Assembly (NCBI RefSeq): GCF_025717675.1
Contig: NZ_JAJIRT010000005.1
Coordinates: 248,001 to 312,000, forward strand
Direction: 5' to 3'
DNA: 64,000 nucleotides
Source: Paucibacter sp. DJ2R-2
GTDB taxonomy: Bacteria > Pseudomonadota > Gammaproteobacteria > Burkholderiales > Burkholderiaceae_C
Below are positions 1 through 9,626 of this stretch, one piece after another. The notes under the pieces were generated by a model, which was given only the letters and a program-made list of their open reading frames with translations, made no database searches and was not told where the DNA came from. Position 1 is the stretch's first letter. Each line of letters begins with the position of its first letter. The position numbers were made by a program, and so were the translations under genes.

Positions 1-944
1 ACGACCGTGTTGGCGGCCTGCTGCGCTATGGCATCCCCGACTTCAAGATGGAGAAGTCCCACATCGACCGCCGCGTTGCGCAGATGGAGGCCGAAGGCGT
101 GGTCTTCCGCACCAGCGTGCTGGTCGCCTGCATGCCGGAAGGCTCCAAGGTCACCAACTGGGCCAAGGACAGCATCAGCCCGGACGAGCTCAAATCGCAG
201 TTCGACGCCGTCTTGCTCAGTGGCGGCTCTGAAGCCAGCCGCGATCTGCCGGCTCCCGGTCGTGAGCTGAGCGGTATTCATTTCGCGATGGAATTCCTGC
301 CGCAGCAGAACAAGGTCAATGCGGGTGACAAGCTCAAGGGTCAGATCCGAGCCGACGGCAAACATGTGGTCGTGATCGGCGGCGGCGACACCGGCAGCGA
401 TTGCGTCGGCACCAGCAACCGCCACGGTGCCAAGAGCGTCACCCAGTTCGAGCTCATGCCCCAGCCACCCGAGGTGGAAGACCGCCCCCTGACCTGGCCT
501 TACTGGCCGCTCAAGCTGCGCACCTCCAGCAGCCACGAGGAGGGCTGCGAGCGCGAGTTCGCCATTTCGACCAAGGAGTTTGTCGGTGAAAAAGGCAAGC
601 TGACCGGCGTCAAGACCGTGCGCGTCGAATGGCAGGGCGGCAAGATGGTCGAAGTGCCGGGCTCTGAGCAGATCATCAAGGCCGATCTGGTGTTCCTGGC
701 CATGGGCTTTGTTGCTCCGGTCGCCACCGTGCTCGATGCCTTTGGCGTTAGCAAAGACGCACGCGGCAACGCCAAGGCCAGCACCGATTTCAGCGGTGGC
801 TACAAGACCAATGTAGACAAGGTCTTCGCCGCTGGAGATATGCGTCGGGGCCAGTCCCTGGTCGTGTGGGCGATCCGGGAAGGCCGTCAAGCGGCGCGGG
901 CAGTCGATGAGTTCTTGATGGGGCGTAGCGACCTACCGCGCTGA
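1..944 (+). CDS. gltD: Glutamate synthase small subunit, 3' part
   Basis: This is the C-terminal part of the NADPH-dependent glutamate synthase small subunit, which passes electrons from NADPH through FAD and iron-sulfur centres to the large subunit for ammonia assimilation. The gene is cut by the window edge; the reading frame is open from base 3 ([16 protein letters not shown], typical of the family) to a TGA at 942-944. A second nucleotide-binding Rossmann motif, [12 protein letters not shown], lies mid-fragment, and near the C-terminus is the FAD-binding signature [19 protein letters not shown] strong hairpin terminator follows. Its last 12 bases overlap the convergent tonB-like gene. gltB is expected upstream, outside the window. 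Confidence 0.93.
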   Translation, partial: DRVGGLLRYGIPDFKMEKSHIDRRVAQMEAEGVVFRTSVLVACMPEGSKVTNWAKDSISPDELKSQFDAVLLSGGSEASRDLPAPGRELSGIHFAMEFLPQQNKVNAGDKLKGQIRADGKHVVVIGGGDTGSDCVGTSNRHGAKSVTQFELMPQPPEVEDRPLTWPYWPLKLRTSSSHEEGCEREFAISTKEFVGEKGKLTGVKTVRVEWQGGKMVEVPGSEQIIKADLVFLAMGFVAPVATVLDAFGVSKDARGNAKASTDFSGGYKTNVDKVFAAGDMRRGQSLVVWAIREGRQAARAVDEFLMGRSDLPR

Positions 945-1751
945 ACCTTCGGATTCACAGCCCGGGCCGCTTGGCCCACTCGTGTTCATCAATGCCCCCG
1001 CCGTGACGAGATCCCAGCGGGGGCGTTCTTTTTCCTGGAAGCGAACGTCCACGCAGAGCCGGGCTGCGACTTCTTGCCCGTCGAGCCTGCCGGGCCTGAA
1101 GGTCTGGCCCAGAAAGGCCTGCTGAACGGCTTTGACGAAGCGCTGGGGCAAGCGGCCAGCCGGCACCCGTACCTCGTCCACCTGACCGCTCTGGCTGATC
1201 AAGAGCGCCACAGATACTTGGGCACGGCCCTCAGGCAGGGTTTCATCGGGATGGATGATGGAGAGGCTCGCGCCGTCCAGCGGCCTCGGTGGCTCAGTCA
1301 ATGTCTCGGCTGGGCGGTAGTTGGGCTGCGCGGCTTCGTCCTCATCATCCTCGTCGGCCGTCGGTGCGCGAAGGGCCGACGGCGGGTCGGCGGCTTGCGT
1401 CAGCTTCCGCGGCGCTTGGGTGGTCTGCATGTGCTCAGCACCTGGCCGCTCACCCGTTTGAGAGAGAGCGCGCGCGCCGCCTGCCGCCTCGCCCAAGTCC
1501 TTTGTTTGTGAGGCTTGCTCGCTGCGCCTCGAGGCGCTCAGCAAGCGAACCGTGATGGTGCTGTCAGGTGCTGGCCCCGCATCCGCCCCCTCGGTACGTG
1601 GCCAGCCGAAGGCCCCGATCAACAGGTGCAGAGTCAGAGCGCCGACCAGACTCCAGAGCAGGCGTCGGTCGAGCGTGGAGTTCCAGCCGGGCGGGTGCGC
1701 CACCCGGTGAGCGCCAGCAACGAAGCTGCTGGCGGCATTCAAGTACACCAC
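933..1751 (-). CDS. TonB-like energy transducer protein
   Basis: This 272-residue protein has one N-terminal membrane segment (about residues 31-50, [20 protein letters not shown]), a long proline/acidic linker (about 55-165) and a C-terminal TonB-type domain of about 85 residues ([18 protein letters not shown] onward). This is the architecture of inner-membrane proteins that span the periplasm. It follows pilY1 by 21 bases on the same strand, so it is probably the last gene of the pilus operon. The start is a GTG. The last 25 or so residues are encoded across the gltD terminator and look low in conservation value. Its partner and role are not shown by the sequence; no exbB/exbD is adjacent. 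Confidence 0.7.
   Translation of the reverse strand: MVYLNAASSFVAGAHRVAHPPGWNSTLDRRLLWSLVGALTLHLLIGAFGWPRTEGADAGPAPDSTITVRLLSASRRSEQASQTKDLGEAAGGARALSQTGERPGAEHMQTTQAPRKLTQAADPPSALRAPTADEDDEDEAAQPNYRPAETLTEPPRPLDGASLSIIHPDETLPEGRAQVSVALLISQSGQVDEVRVPAGRLPQRFVKAVQQAFLGQTFRPGRLDGQEVAARLCVDVRFQEKERPRWDLVTAGALMNTSGPSGPGCESEGSAR
994..1033 (+). terminator. Rho-independent terminator of gltD
   Basis: An eight-base-pair GC stem (GCCCCCGC at 994-1001 with GCGGGGGC at 1017-1024) closes a 15-base loop and is followed by GTTCTTTTT. It lies 50 bases after the gltD stop, inside the 3' coding end of the opposing tonB-like gene. Confidence 0.8.
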
Positions 1752-1772
1752 CTCGCCGAGGCGCTCATACGC

Positions 1773-4700
1773 TCAATCCGTCAACTCGCGCCAGGACAGG
1801 CGGCGGGTGTTGCTGTTGCTCAGACCTTGCGGGCGAACCGGCGTGACGGTGGTGTTATTCGAAAGACGCACCAAATCGATCACTTTGTTGTTCGGCAACT
1901 TCACCGTCGAGGGCCGAGTGGCAATGGCAGTGCCCAGCGAAATGCTGACGATGTTCTGGGCGCTGTCGACGGCGCCGCCGGTGCGGTAGTCGAAGTAATT
2001 GATCCAGCTGGAGCCGCCCACTGTGCAAATGCCCGAGGAGTTGATCACATTCGAGGTCACGCCCAGGACACCGCCGACCAGCACGGGCTCATTGGTGACC
2101 CGTTCGCGGGTGCTGGGCAGATCCACATACCAACCGTTCTTCACGCTCAGGTCCACCGGCTGCGGGTTGCCGTTGCTGCGGATCGGCGAGCCCGGGCTGC
2201 AAATGGTCGAGTTGTCCGGGCAAGTGCCGTTGCTCAGTGTCTGCTGGACAAAATTGTTAGCAACCAGGCGAGGGTTGCCAAAGTCGCTGGCACTCAGGCG
2301 GTCCTTGATGGCGTAGATGCTTTGCGTGGTGGCATCGCTGAGATCGCTGACCCCGAGGTAGCGGCCGGTGCCGACAAAAACCATGGGATAGGTGCCCACC
2401 ATGCCCAACTCCGGGCGCGAGGTGATGGGCTGCACCTGGCCCAGCGAGTTACGCAGAGTGGCGATGCGCTGTGCTTCGTAACCGGCAGCGCCCACATTGT
2501 TGTTGATGTCGAAGCGCCAGACATTGCCCAGATTGTCGCCGCCGTAAACACGCAGGGCTGTATTGTCCTTGTCCGAGTCGTTGGCCCAGGTGCTGATGTG
2601 GGCGAAGCCGCTGGGCGTTCCGGCGCTGCCAACTGCCAGGCCGCCAGCCAAGGTGGGAATGCCATTGGGCAGGGTCGAGATAGGCGTGCCGGAGCTGACA
2701 TCAAGGACGAAGAGGCGGCCGTTGCCATCGCCTGGCGACACATTGTTGTAGCCCGAGGGCGCGATAACCACCCAGGTGCCGTCGACCAGCTTGGTGATCT
2801 CGGCTTTGCCGAAGGTGTAGCCCAGGTTGTCGTGTGTGAACTCCCACAGCGGCTTGGGGTCGGTGGGCGAAGTGATGTCAATGGCGATGTAGGCCCTTCC
2901 GCCGGCGCCAAGGCCGGTGACGAGTACCGTGCGCCAGTCGCTGCCAATCTTCACTTCCTGGACCACCGGGCTGGCGTCGACGAAGTACTCGTGCTTGTTG
3001 CCATAGCTCTTGTCGGCCAGTTTGTTGAGTCGCGGCATGACCTGGCTGGGCACATAGGCCCAGACCTCGTTGCCGCTGGCTGCACTGAAGGCATGCAGCA
3101 TGCCGTCATTGGCGCCGACGTAAACCATGCCGTCGCGAGTGGCCAAAGAGTTCTTGTGGGCGGCGAAGCCGGCGTCGTTGTAGTTCATCAGCGCGGTCTT
3201 CACGTAGACCGCTTCGGAATTGACGATGTCGCCCAAGAGCTGGGTGCGCTGACGGAAGAATTTCGCCGGCTCACCCAGCGTACCCTCATCGCTGCGGCTG
3301 CCGCGCAGATAGTCCACCAGGCGTTGGCCGGCAGCTGTGCTCTGATCGCTGTTGCTCAGGCAGTAGTCGCCCGAGGTGCAGAACTGAACCAAGTTGTTGC
3401 CTGCGGCGGTCAGCGTGGCGAGGTTGAAGTAGCTCTTCTGGGTGGCGCTGAGGTTGTTCCAGGTGAATTCGACTCGATTGCTGCTGGCACCCGAGCTGAA
3501 CATATAGATCTTTCGGCTGCTGTTGCTGTCCAGCAGGGTGCCGGCGGACCAGTCTTCGGTAGCACTGATGGCGCCGGTGACCAGATCGATGCGCTGAGAC
3601 TTCAGCTGCCCGGTCCACTCGCCCGATTTGAAATTCGAGATAAAGACCTGGTTGTCACCCGAGGACACATTGGGGTTGCTGGCGGTGGCGGCCGCTGCCG
3701 CGCCGTCCTGGGCGGCAATATTGTTCAGGGCCGATTGCAAACCGCTGTACAGGCTGAGCGGATTGCTGGCGCTGAAGTAGGTGCCGCCGCCGTTGACGGC
3801 TGCGTGCCACAGGTCGTCGATGGTGGTCAAGGTGTTGGATGCCGGCGTGGGCCAGGTGCATTCACCGCTCGACTGCCAGGTGCAGGTGCCGGCCGCCACA
3901 TTGGGGCTGCTGCCTTGGCTGACGGCAAAGTAGTCGCCGGCAGTGGCGCGCAGGTAGTCGGATTGGTACTGCATATAGCCGGATGCACCCAGACCCAGAG
4001 TGAAGCTAACCATGCGCTGCTGGGCATTGAGCGTACCGTTGCCGCAGACATCGGCGCCGGTGCCAGAACCGCTGGTGCAGTCGGTCGAGCCGTCATCACC
4101 GGTCCTGAGATCGGCCTTGTAGTAATAGGCCGCAACGTCAGCCAGGGTGTTGGAAACCGCGTTGCCGTCTTTCTGCGGGCGTGCCATCGTGCCATCCTGG
4201 TCCCCCAATGCGGTGCCGTCCAGCTGCGTCAGGGTGACGGCTTCGTTCCAGAAGCCGTCCGTGGACAGCACGGTGTAGTTGCGTTGACAGGAATACTGCA
4301 CCGGGTCGACGATGGTGCCGCCGTTGTAGCTGCCGGTCAGCTTGCCGGCGTACAGGCGACCGACATCATCCAAAGCCCGCCGCAGCGGCGTGGAACCGCT
4401 CGGGAGTGCATTGAAGAGCCGGCTGTACCAGTCCGATTTGCTGGCGCCGCTGTAGGTGGCGAGGTTCAGAAAGGCGTCACCCTGACTGTTGTTGATGCTC
4501 ATGTAGCCAACACGGAAATTGCTCGTCACGGCAGAGAAAGCCTGGCTGGTCGAGGACTTCATCATCTGCATGCGCGTGTGGTAGTAAGTCCACCAGTTCG
4601 CGAAATTGGTCATTTCCTCGGCATAAGTGCAGCTGCTGCCGGCGCAATCCGTGCGGGTTCCCGCCTTGGGGTAGCTGTCGCGTGCGGGGATGATGTCAAC

Positions 4701-6041
4701 CCGCTGGAAGCTGCCAGGGTAGCCACCTGCAAGACCTGGTGTGCCGGGGGTTGGTGCCAGGTAGTTTGAGAACGTTGGCGTGGTGGGGCTGATGCTGAGG
4801 GCACAGTTCGCCGGAGTTGTGGTCAGCGAGATCGCGCCGGGCGCTGACACACCCGCAGGGGCGGTGATGGTCACGGTGCGGTTGGACTGGGTTGCGAAGT
4901 AGCCAGTGCCGCCATTGTTGATCCGCGAGGTCAGCGAGGCCGCCAAATTGGAGCGGTTCGATTCCAGGCTTGTGGCACTGGACAGCAGTTGGATGGCACC
5001 TGATTTCAGAGAGTTGATGGAGACTGAGCATGAGATCGTGTTGATCGTCAGCAAGGTCGTGGCGCGGGTTTCCTGGGTGGCCGGGATCCCGACTGTGCCG
5101 GCCGTGAAAAACTTGGTGGGGTAACGAGCTTCCGGGTAGATGTTGCTGCGCACGGCCTGGCAGGACCCTGCGGCCGGCGTAGCCGCACGGGCGTTGGCGT
5201 CCGTGTTGCACCAGCGCACAGGCGCGGGGAACTTGAAGGTCGCGGTTTCCGTCATTTGGCAGTTGCGCAGATTGACGTTGTCGCAGTACTCGGCCGGGAT
5301 GATGTTGTAGTAGTGCGGTCCCCACGCCTGCGCGCTGATGCTGGGCCGGTCTGGCGCGCCGGTAGCCTTGTTGCCGCTGCCCGTCGCGGTGGTGGCGCGG
5401 AAGGTGGTGTAGCTCTTGTTGTTGACGATGCCGGGCAGGATGTAGTTGTCGTTGCGCAGGCAATCGGTGTAGCTGATGTCCGTGCACCATTCGGTATCGG
5501 GGTAACCGGTCAGCAGGTTGATGTTGTTGGTGTTCTGGATGCCGAAGGCGTCGTTGGCGACCACCGTCCAGCCGCTGGTGTTGGCGGAAGTCATGCTGGA
5601 CCAACTCACGCCAGCCGAACTCAGGGGCGGCGTGTAGCGTATGGCCGGGTTATAGGCCATGCTGTTGAAGCTGGCGCTCAGAAAGGGCGGGTGGCCGCGC
5701 AGGTTGCCGAAAGGCGGCGCACCGCGCCAGCAAGCATTGCTGCTGTCACCGCCTTGGCAGCAAGTGTTGCTGAAGCTGCCGCTGTTGGTCGAGGTGGCAC
5801 CGGCCGATCGGCAGAGCTGCGGATCGGGCGTGGAATCGCCATTGACATGGTCGGGCATGAAGTCAAAGCCCATGGAACCTGAGTCATCGAGGACGAACAT
5901 CAGGTTCGGCTGCACAGCATTGGGGGTGGCCACGACCAGCGGGGTGCTCGAGATGTCGGTGACTGCAGCACGGGTGGTGCCGCTCAGTTGCAGTGCGGCC
6001 AAGCCGAGCCAAAGGGCAAAGAGGCGTTGCTTGCTGCTCAT
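1773..6041 (-). CDS. pilY1: Type IV pilus tip adhesin/assembly protein PilY1
   Basis: PilY1 is a large secreted protein that sits at the pilus tip with the minor pilins, primes pilus assembly and acts in adhesion and surface sensing. The 1422-residue product starts at the ATG at 6041, which has GGAG seven bases upstream; an in-frame ATG 13 codons earlier lacks this. It has a signal peptide (about 1-25), a von Willebrand A-like metal site (LDDSGSM, about 51-57) and a C-terminal beta-propeller (GMVYVGANDGMLHAF, RVYGGDNLGNVWRFDIN). The calcium-binding loop before the last of these is acidic (DSDKDN) but not canonical. It is the sixth gene of the pilE-to-pilY1 operon, 48 bases after pilX. Confidence 0.93.
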   Translation of the reverse strand: MSSKQRLFALWLGLAALQLSGTTRAAVTDISSTPLVVATPNAVQPNLMFVLDDSGSMGFDFMPDHVNGDSTPDPQLCRSAGATSTNSGSFSNTCCQGGDSSNACWRGAPPFGNLRGHPPFLSASFNSMAYNPAIRYTPPLSSAGVSWSSMTSANTSGWTVVANDAFGIQNTNNINLLTGYPDTEWCTDISYTDCLRNDNYILPGIVNNKSYTTFRATTATGSGNKATGAPDRPSISAQAWGPHYYNIIPAEYCDNVNLRNCQMTETATFKFPAPVRWCNTDANARAATPAAGSCQAVRSNIYPEARYPTKFFTAGTVGIPATQETRATTLLTINTISCSVSINSLKSGAIQLLSSATSLESNRSNLAASLTSRINNGGTGYFATQSNRTVTITAPAGVSAPGAISLTTTPANCALSISPTTPTFSNYLAPTPGTPGLAGGYPGSFQRVDIIPARDSYPKAGTRTDCAGSSCTYAEEMTNFANWWTYYHTRMQMMKSSTSQAFSAVTSNFRVGYMSINNSQGDAFLNLATYSGASKSDWYSRLFNALPSGSTPLRRALDDVGRLYAGKLTGSYNGGTIVDPVQYSCQRNYTVLSTDGFWNEAVTLTQLDGTALGDQDGTMARPQKDGNAVSNTLADVAAYYYKADLRTGDDGSTDCTSGSGTGADVCGNGTLNAQQRMVSFTLGLGASGYMQYQSDYLRATAGDYFAVSQGSSPNVAAGTCTWQSSGECTWPTPASNTLTTIDDLWHAAVNGGGTYFSASNPLSLYSGLQSALNNIAAQDGAAAAATASNPNVSSGDNQVFISNFKSGEWTGQLKSQRIDLVTGAISATEDWSAGTLLDSNSSRKIYMFSSGASSNRVEFTWNNLSATQKSYFNLATLTAAGNNLVQFCTSGDYCLSNSDQSTAAGQRLVDYLRGSRSDEGTLGEPAKFFRQRTQLLGDIVNSEAVYVKTALMNYNDAGFAAHKNSLATRDGMVYVGANDGMLHAFSAASGNEVWAYVPSQVMPRLNKLADKSYGNKHEYFVDASPVVQEVKIGSDWRTVLVTGLGAGGRAYIAIDITSPTDPKPLWEFTHDNLGYTFGKAEITKLVDGTWVVIAPSGYNNVSPGDGNGRLFVLDVSSGTPISTLPNGIPTLAGGLAVGSAGTPSGFAHISTWANDSDKDNTALRVYGGDNLGNVWRFDINNNVGAAGYEAQRIATLRNSLGQVQPITSRPELGMVGTYPMVFVGTGRYLGVSDLSDATTQSIYAIKDRLSASDFGNPRLVANNFVQQTLSNGTCPDNSTICSPGSPIRSNGNPQPVDLSVKNGWYVDLPSTRERVTNEPVLVGGVLGVTSNVINSSGICTVGGSSWINYFDYRTGGAVDSAQNIVSISLGTAIATRPSTVKLPNNKVIDLVRLSNNTTVTPVRPQGLSNSNTRRLSWRELTD

Positions 6042-6089
6042 GGGGAACTCCAAATCGGATCTGGGGTGAAGCACCGGCAAGGCCGGAGC

Positions 6090-6719
6090 TCAAAGGGCCA
6101 CGACGGCCTGGACGAAACCAATCGTGTTGCGCGGCCCGGCGACGCGGGCTGTGATGCGGTAGTAGCGTTGGTTAGGGATGCTGGTCGGCGTGCCACTGTT
6201 GACGCGCTGGCTGCGGCCCTCGCCAACATTGCTGGCGGGCGCGGCTTCGCAGCCTATGCCCGAGGTCGGCGCGCCTTGGCCATTGCAAAGACGCTGGATC
6301 ACGAAGGACACTGTGTTTCCTGCCGCGTCCGCAGCAAGGACGTTGACTGTGTTGCTGGGAACCAGAACCGTGGTCCAGAAGGTTTCCCAGCTTTGTCCGG
6401 CGGCGGGGTCTTGCCGCAGTGCCAGGTAGCCCACGGGCTGTCCGGCGGCGATGATGATGTTGTTGTGCAGATTGGTTGCGATGTTGTTCTGCTCCAGCCA
6501 GGCCACGGCGGTCTCGATGCCCAGGTCGGCAGACTGAATGGCGGACTGCTGGAAGGCCAGATTGCCTGCCACCTTGTTGCTGCTGAGCATGGATCGCATC
6601 AGGCCGACGGCGGCCAGCGACATGATCACCAGCACGACGATGGCCAGCATCAGCACGATGCCGCGCTGCCGGGACGGTCGCGCTTCGCGGTTCGAAATGG
6701 GTTGGCGATGGTTCAGCAT
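6090..6719 (-). CDS. pilX: Minor pilin PilX
   Basis: PilX is a minor pilin of the tip complex that works with PilV, PilW and PilY1. The 209-residue protein has a short basic leader, a prepilin-peptidase-like site (RQRG before IVLML) and a hydrophobic N-terminal helix (about residues 22-44). Residue 5 after the cleavage glycine is Leu, not Glu, as is usual for PilX-type and GspK-type tip subunits. The ATG at 6719 overlaps the pilW stop by seven bases (ATGCTGA), so translation is probably coupled. Confidence 0.88.
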   Translation of the reverse strand: MLNHRQPISNREARPSRQRGIVLMLAIVVLVIMSLAAVGLMRSMLSSNKVAGNLAFQQSAIQSADLGIETAVAWLEQNNIATNLHNNIIIAAGQPVGYLALRQDPAAGQSWETFWTTVLVPSNTVNVLAADAAGNTVSFVIQRLCNGQGAPTSGIGCEAAPASNVGEGRSQRVNSGTPTSIPNQRYYRITARVAGPRNTIGFVQAVVAL

Positions 6720-7783
6720 GGCGTTTGCGCTCCTTGCCATGCCAGATTGCGAAGGGGAACAACCGCCTCGAACACTTTGTAGCGGTAGTACTGCCACTCG
6801 TTGTCGGCCGAGAGGTTGATGGGGTCATCGGCGCTACCGGCCCAAGTCGGCGCGTTGGCGGCCACGGTCACTTCCGTTTTCTCCTTTTGGCCGCTGACGG
6901 TGGTGATCGCGAAGCGTACGGCCGACATGCGCGCCCATTGATTGGCTGTGCTTGGGGTGGTTTGGTCGAATATGTCGACGGAGCAGTCCGAAGGCGCGGC
7001 AGAGGTGTCTCGCCCGTATTGCGCGCGCAAATTGACCACGTTGTCGATGATCTCCACCCAGGCCTGAGCCGTCAACGCACTGCAGTCGTTCACCATCAGG
7101 TCGCATTGCGTCAGTCGCCCGTTGCGGACCGCGTAGGCCAGAATTTTGGGGCTGAGCCCCCAGTTGAACAGCGTGTCCTGGATGCCGACCGCGCCTGTCG
7201 CGACCGCCACATTGGCGCCCACGGGCTGCGCGCTGACACGGTCCATTAGCAGGTTGCAAGGCGCCGGGCGCACCTGGTTGGCGGCGATCACCCGGTCATT
7301 GATGGAGAACGCCGAAGCGGTGGCCACCGAGTAGGTCACGGCATCAGGTTCGGAGTTGATGCGGTCACCCTCGGGTGCGCCATTGCCGCTGCTGTAGACC
7401 ACCAGCAAGGTGTCGCTGCCGGCATCACCGGCTGGAATGTCGGCATGGTTGACCGTGACCGGGCCCAGGGTGTTGAGTACACGCGCGGTCGGCAATGTCA
7501 GATTGCATCCGGCCAGCACCAGGTTGGCCGCGCCGTGGCCGCTTTGGCGGATGTCGCGCTGCAGTTGGGCGATGGCGATGGCGCCGTTGGTTTGTGCTTC
7601 GTCGCCGCTGGTGGCCGTGCGCTGGCCGCGCTCGGAGAGCGAGAACACCTGCATCACCACGATCACGGCAATCATGCCCAGCACCACGCCGACCAAGAGC
7701 TCGATCAGGCTGAAACCGCGCTCATGCCGTGCTGAAGAACAAAAAGATGAAGTGGTCGTTTTCAAGTCGGTCTCCGGAGTCAC
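6713..7783 (-). CDS. pilW: Minor pilin PilW
   Basis: PilW is a minor pilin of the type IV pilus tip complex. The 356-residue product has a class III leader ending ERG, followed by FSLIELLVGVVLGMIAVIVV with Glu at position 5, the site processed by PilD (encoded at 21046-21984). The large C-terminal domain holds several cysteines. Translation starts at a GTG that shares bases with the pilV stop (GTGA), so coupling to pilV is likely. Confidence 0.9.
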   Translation of the reverse strand: MTPETDLKTTTSSFCSSARHERGFSLIELLVGVVLGMIAVIVVMQVFSLSERGQRTATSGDEAQTNGAIAIAQLQRDIRQSGHGAANLVLAGCNLTLPTARVLNTLGPVTVNHADIPAGDAGSDTLLVVYSSGNGAPEGDRINSEPDAVTYSVATASAFSINDRVIAANQVRPAPCNLLMDRVSAQPVGANVAVATGAVGIQDTLFNWGLSPKILAYAVRNGRLTQCDLMVNDCSALTAQAWVEIIDNVVNLRAQYGRDTSAAPSDCSVDIFDQTTPSTANQWARMSAVRFAITTVSGQKEKTEVTVAANAPTWAGSADDPINLSADNEWQYYRYKVFEAVVPLRNLAWQGAQTPC

Positions 7784-8325
7784 TTCATCTGGGTGATCAT
7801 CACCAGGTTGTGTGGGTTGCTGCCGAGGTTTTCACCCGGTGCGGCCCACTTCACGGTGACGGTGATGCGCAAACTGGGCGTCAGCACGGGCCCGCCGGCG
7901 GGCGTTCCTGCCAAGGCAGGCAAGGGGTTGATCTGGGTGAAGGTGACGGTCGGTGGGTAGGTGGCTACACCTGGGAGGGTCGAACTGACCTTCTCCAACC
8001 AGAGCTTGTAGCCTTCGCCCTCAGTGGCGCTGCTGTAGTTGGTTTGCAAAGTGGCGAGATTGCGATTGCCCACCCACATGGTGCCGATCAACTCATTGGC
8101 CAGCAGCGCAGCGTCCGAACGGTACTTGGCCTGCCCGGCCTGTTTCACGGCCGTTGCCTGCAGGCCGACCAGGCCGAGCACGCCCAGGGCGAACACCAGC
8201 AGGGCGACCAGCACTTCCAGCATCATGAAGCCACGGGGGCGGTCTGAGCGGTATGTGTGGTGCCTGCGCGGTTCACCGCTGGTGCTGGAGTGCCGAGTTG
8301 CTGCGAGAGGGCGTGTGTGCTTCAT
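7780..8325 (-). CDS. pilV: Minor pilin PilV
   Basis: PilV is a type IV pilus minor pilin. The 181-residue protein has an unusually long basic leader (about 33 residues) ending RPRG, then FMMLEVLVALLVFALGVLGL with Glu at position 5. GAGGT lies about six bases before the ATG. It follows fimT by nine bases and overlaps pilW by four, within the pilE-fimT-pilV-pilW-pilX-pilY1 operon. Confidence 0.9.
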   Translation of the reverse strand: MKHTRPLAATRHSSTSGEPRRHHTYRSDRPRGFMMLEVLVALLVFALGVLGLVGLQATAVKQAGQAKYRSDAALLANELIGTMWVGNRNLATLQTNYSSATEGEGYKLWLEKVSSTLPGVATYPPTVTFTQINPLPALAGTPAGGPVLTPSLRITVTVKWAAPGENLGSNPHNLVMITQMK

Positions 8326-8334
8326 ATCCAGACC

Positions 8335-8979
8335 TCAAGCTCCGCAACCCTGAACATCGCTGTTGGGCAGTTTGGGGTTGCACATGCGCACCTGGCCGGA
8401 GGGCGTGATGACGATGCGCAGGCAGACGGCCGCGCCGTTGGCATCGCATGACCCAGCCGCTGCGTTGATGACGTCCATGGTGATGTTGGCGGCTGGCGCC
8501 GGCGTCGGCTTGCCCAGGCCGTTGAAGACCACCGAGCCCACGGTGGCGGTAATTTCGACTGAGCCGTTGCCATCCTTGCTGGGCTTGGTGTGCAAGATGC
8601 GCGGAGCCACAGTATCGGACGGCGCCGACGCACAGCGGGTTTCAACCGAATCCGCGGCCGTGTTGGCGCCGATCATATTGATCACCCAGTTGGTGCCGCT
8701 GGTGCTGATGGCGCAGTCATTGCCAAGCGAACTTGTGAGCTGAAAGCGTACGCCGGTGTTTCGCGCCACAGCTTCGGCCTTGGCCAATTGGATGCCTGCA
8801 CTCAAAGCCGTCGCGGTGTTGCGGATGCGGCTGTTTTGTAGCCAGTTGGAAAAACTCGGGGCAGCTATGGCCATGAAGATGCCGAGCAAGGCCAGGGTCA
8901 CGACCAACTCGATCAAAGTGACGCCACGCTGGCGCCGGCCTCGAGCCCTGGCTTCGGCACTGATGCCAGTCTTTAGCAT
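8335..8979 (-). CDS. fimT: FimT/GspH-type minor pseudopilin
   Basis: The 214-residue protein has a leader ending RRQRG, then [20 protein letters not shown] (Glu at position 5), followed by the FimT/GspH pattern [19 protein letters not shown] and KAEAVARN. FimT proteins are minor pilins; some family members bind DNA during natural transformation. The ATG at 8979 overlaps the pilE stop by seven bases. The frame stays open upstream into pilE, but the leader peptide fixes the start at 8979. Confidence 0.85.
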   Translation of the reverse strand: MLKTGISAEARARGRRQRGVTLIELVVTLALLGIFMAIAAPSFSNWLQNSRIRNTATALSAGIQLAKAEAVARNTGVRFQLTSSLGNDCAISTSGTNWVINMIGANTAADSVETRCASAPSDTVAPRILHTKPSKDGNGSVEITATVGSVVFNGLGKPTPAPAANITMDVINAAAGSCDANGAAVCLRIVITPSGQVRMCNPKLPNSDVQGCGA

Positions 8980-9422
8980 GATCCGTCCTGCTTGGTGGCC
9001 CAGCAGGTGTTGGGGTTGGGCGTGGTCCAGCCCGATGGCAAGGCGGCGCTGCTCTTCACGCCAGCTTCGTTGATGGTGTACGTGAAGCCCGCCATCGAGT
9101 CCCTGCCGACGGCGCGCAGAGTGAATGCGGTGGCGCTGGACGCTGAGCAGGAGAATGTGAAGTACTTGCTGCTGGTGCTGTCGGAGCTGCAATCCGGTGC
9201 ACCGACATAAGTGCGGCGGTCCTGGAAAAACTGTTCCAACCGAACCTGCCGCGTGGCCAGACCCGCTGTGGCTTCAGGAATTTTTCCCCGAACCACATAG
9301 GCTTGGTAGGAGGGCAGCGCCACGGCGGCAAGGATGCCGATGATGGCCACGGTCACCATCACTTCGATCAGGGTGAAGCCCTGGTCTGGACGTGATTGAG
9401 AAGAGGTGACGCGTGCTGACAT
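8973..9422 (-). CDS. pilE: Type IV pilin, PilE family
   Basis: The 149-residue pilin-like protein has a leader ending DQG, then [20 protein letters not shown] with Glu at position 5, and four cysteines in the C-terminal half that could form the D-region disulfide. The ATG at 9422 is preceded by AGGAG. It is the first gene of the minor-pilin operon. The order is notable, since pilE is more often last in such clusters. It may be a minor pilin rather than the major pilin subunit; the sequence alone does not decide this. Confidence 0.85.
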   Translation of the reverse strand: MSARVTSSQSRPDQGFTLIEVMVTVAIIGILAAVALPSYQAYVVRGKIPEATAGLATRQVRLEQFFQDRRTYVGAPDCSSDSTSSKYFTFSCSASSATAFTLRAVGRDSMAGFTYTINEAGVKSSAALPSGWTTPNPNTCWATKQDGSC

Positions 9423-9626
9423 GGGGTGCTCCTGGTTGGAATTGATTTTCGGCCGCAGCATTTCGCTTGTGTAGCCGCCTATCAGACTGTCCCTCGCGCT
9501 GGTCGGAGTCAGGCCCGGAAATGTGAACTATTTGGGGTGCTTCTCGGCGGCTCGGTGCGCGATCGGTGTTTCCCCTATGATGTGATCTTTGTCAAAAACG
9601 GGCCTGTGCCCGCCTGCTTGAGGCTC
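9423..9626. promoter_or_regulatory. Divergent intergenic region pilE/mlaF
   Basis: These 204 bases separate the pilus operon (minus) from the mla operon (plus) and should hold both promoters. A -10-like TATGAT is at 9576-9581 on plus, but no good -35 is at the right spacing. I found no sigma-54 GG-N10-GC element for pilE. Confidence 0.35.

Noticed and set aside
1515-4769. A 1084-codon open frame on plus opposite pilY1
   Set aside because: It has the skewed Ala/Gly/Val composition of an antisense frame in GC-rich DNA, while the minus strand holds the clear PilY1.
9423-9626. Sigma-54 promoter for pilE
   Set aside because: I found no GG-N10-GC element with the required flanks on the minus strand.
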